Assembly: GCA_031213475.1 (NCBI GenBank)
Contig: JARUPZ010000008.1
Location: forward strand, 12,085,938-12,149,937
Reading direction: 5' to 3'
Length of the DNA stretch: 64,000 nucleotides
From: Nereocystis luetkeana
Lineage: Eukaryota; Sar; Phaeophyceae; Laminariales; Laminariaceae
Shown here: positions 33,501 to 64,000 of the stretch, in pieces
Position numbering within the stretch: position 1 is the stretch's first letter
Layout: each line of letters opens with the position of its first letter
Translations under genes and position numbers: made by a program
The notes under the pieces: generated by a model
The model's input: the letters and a program-made list of their open reading frames with translations, nothing else
The model's database searches: none
What the model was told of the DNA's origin: nothing

Positions 33501-33977
33501 GACGTATACCGGTACAGCAGCAGCAGTCCGGTGCTGCTGCCGTCTGCATCTCCAAGACTGACTTTGCCGTGAGCTGTTGCCACAGCGACAACACTCCGAT
33601 ACAATTTGCCTTCTTGGGGAATAATCTGAATGTTGGTGTTATTCCACCTGCGCAGCAGTGTCAGAGTGGAGTGTGCTACTAGCCGTGGGCCAGGCAATTG
33701 CATGGCTCTATCGACTGCTGCCTTGCGGTTGCGTGGCAGCTTTTATGTACGAGTTTGACGGGGGTGCTGCACTGCTGTCGTTGAACAGTAGATAGCACAA
33801 GCAGTGCAAAAAAGCCTGAAAGACAAGCCCCAGGGGGCAAACAACAGCAGTACATGTTCTTTCTTCAAGATAATGAGACTCTCGCGACGAGCATACGTGC
33901 AAGCAGTCTACACTCACCATGCCACTAGCGTTTCCGAGTGCACACGGCTGCGGGTCGCTTCCCTTGCTCTCTTCCAT
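21487..33977 (-). CDS. PLAA/Doa1-like WD40-PFU protein gene (10 coding exons)
   Basis: Joining exons 33918-33977, 31564-31746, 29049-29305, 28318-28459, 26234-26353, 25247-25451, 23888-24390, 22892-23008, 21818-21942 and 21487-21535 in descending order gives one open frame of 586 residues with matching phases at every junction. Residues about 45-380 align in order with the PLAA/Doa1 WD40 propeller (GHAGDVRSLAV...GARDKTVMAWE; GHNAPISSLSW...GSWDETARGWD; DHTSGIRDL...GSNDGTVRAW). The linker (W...RW.PLG) and the PFU domain (about 519-582) follow. In other eukaryotes PLAA/Doa1 binds ubiquitin through the propeller and PFU and Cdc48/p97 through a C-terminal PUL domain. Here the frame stops 16 codons into exon 10 and no PUL is seen. 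An unrecognised donor in exon 10 would change the end. The start exon is inferred from a CCATGG context and a GTGAGT donor. Confidence 0.8.
21660..21812 (+). repeat. CAC/CAA-rich microsatellite
   Basis: Irregular ACCACC/ACAACACC repeats inside intron 9 of the PLAA-like gene. The Thr/Pro/His frames here are simple-sequence artefacts. Confidence 0.8.
21818..21942 (-). CDS. PLAA-like exon 9 (PFU domain)
   Basis: Encodes VIPVEVDSASRGLLVFQLGV, then NNGDEPRSVAAAFCQKHHLGP. Joined to the preceding YDK it gives the PFU pattern (YD.V...V...L..N.GD.P...A..F..K..L). Acceptor CCTTCAAG; donor GTGAGT in phase 2. Confidence 0.75.
22024..22270. repeat. GATC-rich dispersed repeat, diverged
   Basis: GATTTAGATCTTGG, CGGTTCTTGCGCGTACATTT and GATCTAGATCATTATCTGGC resemble the family near 60.8-61.07 kb. 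Lies in intron 8. Confidence 0.5.
22640..22770 (-). mobile_element. SINE-like family D fragment
   Basis: On the plus strand: CATCTCAGATCCGGGGTCAC, then ATAGCGGGCTCTCCTCGCCC and CGTGCCTTCATTTCTA. This is the tail part of the family D body in the same orientation as copy 1; the tRNA-like head is missing. Confidence 0.6.
22892..23008 (-). CDS. PLAA-like exon 8 (linker to PFU)
   Basis: 39 codons in phase 0. VFRWVKAVGERGGSSRWEPL continues the W-x(n)-W-x-x-(I/L)-G linker of PLAA, and KVSFEGGLYDK opens the PFU domain. Acceptor GTAAAG; donor GTCAGT. Confidence 0.75.
23888..24390 (-). CDS. PLAA-like exon 7 (last WD40 repeats and linker)
   Basis: 167 codons after a split Gly. ESFVFGVGHLGGGLIAAVDD and then HPKTVWSVAALPGM...VATGSADFMVRVFTAD correspond to the last two blades (compare QSIW...VVGASDG.IRVFT in PLAA). 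A Gly-rich insert follows, then LPSMSEM...GGEDGQLSAFYDEATGEAK. Donor GTGAGG, phase 0. Confidence 0.88.
25247..25451 (-). CDS. PLAA-like exon 6 (WD40 repeat 5)
   Basis: Encodes ERRSLTDHTSGIRDLCDTE, an acidic/Gly insert, and AFISGSNDGTVRAWSGDGD, aligning with the PLAA blade that has a diagnostic ND..IR.W motif. Acceptor TCCTTCAG; donor GTGGGT in phase 1. Confidence 0.88.
25551..25690 (+). repeat. Dispersed repeat G, copy 2, with C-tracts
   Basis: TCTGCTCCGTCTCGCAAGGG, then ATGCGTGGTCAAAGGTCGAA and AATGAGAACGCC, followed by several C homopolymers to 25,690. Intron 5 of the PLAA-like gene. Confidence 0.7.
25980..26190 (+). repeat. C-tract repeat H, copy
   Basis: AAAGCGGTTCTTAGTAGGAT, CGACGTGTTCCGTCCCGGCA and CGGTCATGCACGACAATGAG then a C-tract. 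Homologous to 43.25-43.40 kb and, inverted, to 15.38-15.59 kb. It ends about 45 bp from PLAA-like exon 5. Confidence 0.7.
26234..26353 (-). CDS. PLAA-like exon 5 (WD40 repeat 4)
   Basis: 40 codons, phase 0 at both ends: NNVCVLGLGPGSILTGSTG, then IRMWEGFPPK. Together with the end of exon 4 it gives GHENNVCVL...ILTGS...IRMW, one complete blade. The acceptor GTGCTGCTTAG is preceded by a long C-tract; the donor is GTAGGA. Confidence 0.85.
27314..27445 (+). repeat. GGCTCGGGCTCG minisatellite
   Basis: Repeats of GAGGGCTCGGGCTCG-type words that would encode Gly-Ser or Glu-Pro strings. I treat it as non-coding intron sequence. Confidence 0.6.
28318..28459 (-). CDS. PLAA-like exon 4 (WD40 repeat 3)
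   Basis: Encodes TLLGHNAPISSLSWSAEGLL then LSGSWDETARGWDLE and WVLSGHE before donor GTGAGA. This is the best-conserved blade; GSWD.TA..W matches PLAA proteins closely. Acceptor GATTTCAG. Confidence 0.9.
28865..28975 (+). repeat. Dispersed repeat G, copy 3
   Basis: GGTGCTCCGTCTCGAAAGGG, TCAAATGACTAAGGCAAGCA and AATGAGTACG before a C-tract. Lies in intron 3 of the PLAA-like gene. Confidence 0.7.
29049..29305 (-). CDS. PLAA-like exon 3 (WD40 repeat 2)
   Basis: Encodes LPDWVNALTV, a variable Gly-rich insert, and EVIVAGCKDSGIYSM, which aligns with blade 2 of PLAA (VSCV...LIATGGND..I..). The acceptor is CTCCGCAG. I place the donor at AA/GTGCGA (phase 2), which joins in frame to exon 4; the exact donor is less certain than the others. 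Confidence 0.7.
30238..30343. mobile_element. MITE family A, copy 4, with extra 7 bp
   Basis: A family A copy whose internal AACCTATATATTT region reads AACCTACCTGGTATATATTT, so 7 bp (CCTGGTA) have been added at a TA. The right end is slightly decayed (GCCCGG for CCCCCG). Confidence 0.9.
30407..30506. mobile_element. MITE family A, copy 5
   Basis: Lies 63 bp from copy 4 in the opposite orientation. The left terminus is slightly changed (CGGGAGACCATAG); the right end is CTATGGTCCCCCG. Both sit in intron 2 of the PLAA-like gene. Confidence 0.88.
31564..31746 (-). CDS. PLAA-like exon 2 (first WD40 repeat)
   Basis: 61 codons in phase 0 at both ends. It encodes IPEFHLCAALVGHAGDVRSL and then GHLYSGARDKTVMAWELDK, a typical first blade. 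The acceptor CGCCTCCCAG is preceded by CTAAC; the donor is GTATGC. Confidence 0.85.
32730..33130. repeat. GATC-rich dispersed repeat
   Basis: One of the fuller copies: CATCTACCTACAGATCATGA, GGGTTGGATCTGCACTGTAC, then GATTATCTATCTGTAGATGA and CTGTCCGACCTGTGC. No coding frame. Lies in intron 1 of the PLAA-like gene. Confidence 0.65.
33918..33977 (-). CDS. PLAA-like exon 1 (start)
   Basis: 20 codons, ATG in GACGCCATGG context, encoding MEESKGSDPQPCALGNASGM, then donor GTGAGTGT (phase 0). No homology of its own; the assignment rests on phase, strand, donor quality and position. Confidence 0.55.
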
Positions 33978-34226
33978 GGCGTCGTCCAAGACGGTTCTAT
34001 ATAGAGATACAGCAGTCGTTTTGAGCGGAGAATCTCGAAATCTCGAAATCTCAAGTATGGTGTTCCACAACTTTAGAAGGCTTTATGTTCAAAATATACC
34101 ATCCCCGGGGTGGTCTGGGGCACAAAAGGACGAGCAGAGCACAACCCGCGCTCAGCCCCAGGAAGGAACGAAAAACCGCTTTGGTCCGTGCTACGTTCGC
34201 GGAGACGAGAGAGGCGCGGCGCAACC
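33978..34226. promoter_or_regulatory. Shared upstream region of divergent PLAA-like and Brr2 genes
   Basis: 249 bp separate the two inferred start codons, so both 5' UTRs and core promoters probably lie here and in any upstream 5' exon. Visible features are TTCTATATAGAG near 33,996, three tandem AATCTCGA units near 34,030-34,055, and a GC-rich stretch just before the Brr2 ATG. Promoter function is inferred from geometry only. Confidence 0.5.
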
Positions 34227-61487
<27,261 letters not shown>

Positions 61488-61518
61488 GTCAGGGCTAACC
61501 GATCACACGATCTACTGT

Positions 61519-61790
61519 ACTGCAGATAATATTCTATTATGGGTCATATGTACCTGGTATATATATTATATAATACATATATATATATTATATAATACAT
61601 ATATATACATATATATATAAAATAGACGTCCCCGGTGGCTTGGTAGGGGGTCAGCGTGCAGATAATATTCTATTATAGATCATATGTACCTGGTATATAT
61701 ATATATTATATAATACATATATATATATATATATATATATAAAATAGACGTCCCCGGTGGCTTGGTAGGGGGTCAGCGTGCCTATCTTAA
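61519..61790 (+). repeat. Tandem duplication: AT microsatellite plus SINE head
   Basis: The unit GCAGATAATATTCTATTAT, CATATGTACCTGGTATATAT, an (AT)n run and GACGTCCCCGGTGGCTTGGT occurs twice in tandem. The first SINE head (61,629-61,660) is cut off where unit 2 begins; the second continues into the full element. Confidence 0.85.
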
Positions 61791-62079
61791 TAATTCTTAA
61801 TAATTATTTTCGTGGGTTCAAGTCTCACCGAGTGAGTGCATGCTCGCAGGGACTTTTTCTTGCATGAAGAAATTGGTTACCGGAAAGCGCGAGAGCGTGA
61901 GTTAGCTAGACATTCGATGAAAATCAACGGGCAGTGGGAATGCCGAGCCCTATGCGCGACAAAAATAAAGGCACGTACCGGGGGGGGGGGAGAAGGAACG
62001 ACACCTGTGACCGCGGCTTGTCCTGAAGATCGCCGTGGGTAAAACCTCCTACGAGCTAGGTTGGAAAGTAAAAGTGATG
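61750..62079 (+). mobile_element. SINE-like element family E, copy 2
   Basis: Collinear with copy 1 at 56,181-56,490, including GTCCCCGGTGGCTTGGTAGG, GTGGGTTCAAGTCTCACC, TTTTCTTGCATGAAGAAATT and GACACCTGTGACC(A/G)CGGCTT. The two copies are closely similar, so they are fairly young. Confidence 0.78.
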
Positions 62080-62289
62080 TGCCGTTGTGGTTTGCCGTGC
62101 AGGATCTGTGAACCGAAACCTCGCTGTCGGTGCTAACATATCATGACCTATGACGGTGGCCGCTACTAGTTAGCCCAGAGAAGGGGAGGAGAGAGGCGCC
62201 CATGGAGAGGAAGCCTGCCATCAACCGCATGTTGTACACACGAAAACGTGTTTGATTCACGCAGTAGTTCTTGGTGTACATGGGTGCTT

Positions 62290-62622
62290 CGGGCCTCCGT
62301 GATAGATCATCTAGATAATCTGTTTGCGGTTTGTGATGGGTTATGCGGGGCCTGTGTACGAGAACGCCGCAGTCATTGCTAACAGATCACACGATCTAGA
62401 TCACCTCTGTAGATCGTACCTGCCGTTATGATGTGCTGTGCACGATCTGTATGAGAAAACCTGGCGGTGAGTGTGTTTTTTTACACACGTCGGACATCTA
62501 TCTACAGATAGATCATGCAGGTTATCTGCCGGTAGATATTATATCTGCCGTTGTAAGATCTTGTGCAGGAGGTGTATGGTACATATCCATTCCAGAACAC
62601 GTGCTGCGGATCATGCAGATCA

Positions 62623-62675
<53 letters not shown>

Positions 62676-62835
62676 TTTTTTTTTTTTTCGCTATGCAGCA
62701 TCTTTGTAATACAGATCCAACCCAGTACGACACAGTGCACATGCACTGGATATTGCAGACCGTATAGATCAGGGATCCATTTGCCCTCGAATATCTAAAT
62801 CGTGGAACGGGGATATGATCTATCTGGTCTATCTG
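62290..62835. repeat. GATC-rich dispersed repeats (two or more merged copies)
   Basis: GATAGATCATCTAGATAATC, GATCACACGATCTAGATCAC, CAGATAGATCATGCAGGTTA, CAGATCCAACCCAGTACGAC and GGGATATGATCTATCTGGTC. Interrupted by a TTG microsatellite. Confidence 0.65.
62622..62689 (+). repeat. (TTG)n microsatellite with T-tract
   Basis: About 17 TTG units followed by about 17 T. Confidence 0.95.
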
Positions 62836-63119
62836 ATTTGTGACTCGTTGTGACGTAACTCTGCTGTTGTTGGGGTTCACAGTTGCTGCGTAGTTTTGGT
62901 AGGTGCTGCCTGGCCTGGCCACCCGACGGGACACACCTGCCTGGCACAATAACACCAGCAAGGCTTGCCTGAAACTTTCTTGCGACGGCAGCCTTGAGCA
63001 TAGGCTTACGACTGTATTATACATGCGACACGAAGGGTTTTTGGTGTAGCGCTTGCCGCTGGGACATTTTTGGAACCAATTTTCTCAGCGTCCCCCTCCG
63101 AAAAGTGAGCTGAACATGT

Positions 63120-63385
63120 CACACCTCGCGCAGATCATGATCTATCTACCTACAGATAGATCGTCTAGTTCCTCACCTGCCGTCGTAAAAGGCTGTGCTG
63201 GGTCTGCCTTTCGTACGAGCACATAATTATACAGTAGTGCACCTCCAACCCAGAGAACGTACGCCAGGTGACGCAAGCTTTATACGAGTCTATATACGAC
63301 TCCCACCCGGCATGACGAGCTAGGTCTCACAGATCAAGAAAGTATCTACTTCGAAGCATCTATCTCTCTATCTATCTATCTCCCC

Positions 63386-63433
<48 letters not shown>

Positions 63434-63434
63434 A

Positions 63435-63470
<36 letters not shown>

Positions 63471-63545
63471 AATCTATCCATCTATTTATCTATTTGCCCT
63501 GGAAGGTCAAGATAATGAACTGTTGGAATGGTCTGCCGGAGGTGT
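63120..63545. repeat. GATC-rich repeat with (ATCT)n
   Basis: CAGATCATGATCTATCTACC and TAGATCGTCTAGTTCCTCAC begin a family copy. (ATCT)n occupies 63,356-63,482, probably expanded from the family's own ATCTATCT words. Confidence 0.75.
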
Positions 63546-64000
63546 GTAACGTTCTTATCAGATTATTTTTCACCCAGGAGAGATAAACGCTGGTGTGGGG
63601 GGTGTGACCTTGATACGGACAAGGGCGAGTGCGCTCAGGAAGAACGAGCTGTACCTCTACTACAGTAATATACGTACGAAAATATTTCGTCGAGGCGTAT
63701 TGTAGCGGTGTTTTTTTTTTTTTTTTTTTTTTCAGTTGGGGTTGTGATGTTCGCCGTCTCCGTTGTTGCCATGGGGGTGATGTACAGCGGTGTGTACCGA
63801 TCTTGGGGCCATCCGGTTGATCAGGCCCTAGTACAGACGACTTGCCACGAGAAACCAGCTACTTGGAATGAGTATGGGATAATTATTTCAGTTGTAAGAG
63901 ATAAATACCATATTGGACATAAAAAACACTTTTGTTTTTGCTTGTCGCCGAGTGGTCTTAAGATGGGCGCACCACATCACTGCGGTACCTGGTACTTGGT

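Larger units (their letters stand above)
61488..64000 (+). other. SNRNP200: Brr2 intron 19 (incomplete)
   Basis: No Brr2 exon is visible after 61,487; the next expected coding block (the IHHAGM region) lies beyond the window. The stretch contains a SINE, GATC-rich repeats and microsatellites. Confidence 0.75.

Overview
The window is nuclear DNA from an intron-rich eukaryote. It holds parts of three recognisable protein-coding genes in a large amount of repetitive, non-coding sequence. Long introns (0.2 to 4.5 kb), short exons (45 to 257 nt apart from two long ones), GT-AG junctions with GTGAGT/GTGCGT-type donors, and abundant minisatellites and short non-autonomous elements fit a large-intron protist such as a brown alga or another stramenopile. 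That placement is an inference from general character; no marker in the window proves it.

Layout. 1-10,033 has no gene I can support. It holds a nested foldback element (about 1.31-1.87 kb), local duplications and dispersed repeats. 10,034-12,760 (+) is the long last coding exon of a protein with a very Gly/Ala/Ser-rich body and a C-terminal villin headpiece. 12,761-21,486 is a gene-poor spacer between convergent genes. 21,487-33,977 (-) is a WD40-PFU gene of the PLAA/Doa1(Ufd3) family. I reconstructed it as 10 coding exons joined in consistent reading phase (586 residues). It appears to stop just after the PFU domain, without a PUL domain. 34,227-61,487 (+, continuing past the right edge) is the 5' part of the Brr2/SNRNP200 U5 snRNP helicase gene: 19 exons in perfect phase, 820 residues, from the initiator Met through helicase motifs I, Ia, II (DEIH), III (SAT) and IV of the first cassette. 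The starts of PLAA and Brr2 lie head to head, 249 bp apart, so they probably share a bidirectional promoter region.

The rest is repeats: a 100-bp TA-targeting MITE (9 copies, one inserted in a (TAC)n microsatellite and one nested in the foldback), a 95-105 bp hairpin element (7 copies), a third TIR element, two tRNA-headed SINE-like families, a GATC-rich family, C-tract-terminated repeats and many minisatellites. The most unusual signal is the 9-mer TACCWGGTA, which I counted by eye at 24 exact sites where about 0.5 would be expected by chance. Aligning MITE copies shows three separate events in which a TA became TACCAGGTA or TACCTGGTA. This looks like an excision scar or micro-insertion with TA target duplication.

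The three genes do not form a pathway. Brr2 acts in the spliceosome, PLAA in Cdc48/p97-ubiquitin turnover, and headpiece proteins usually bind actin.
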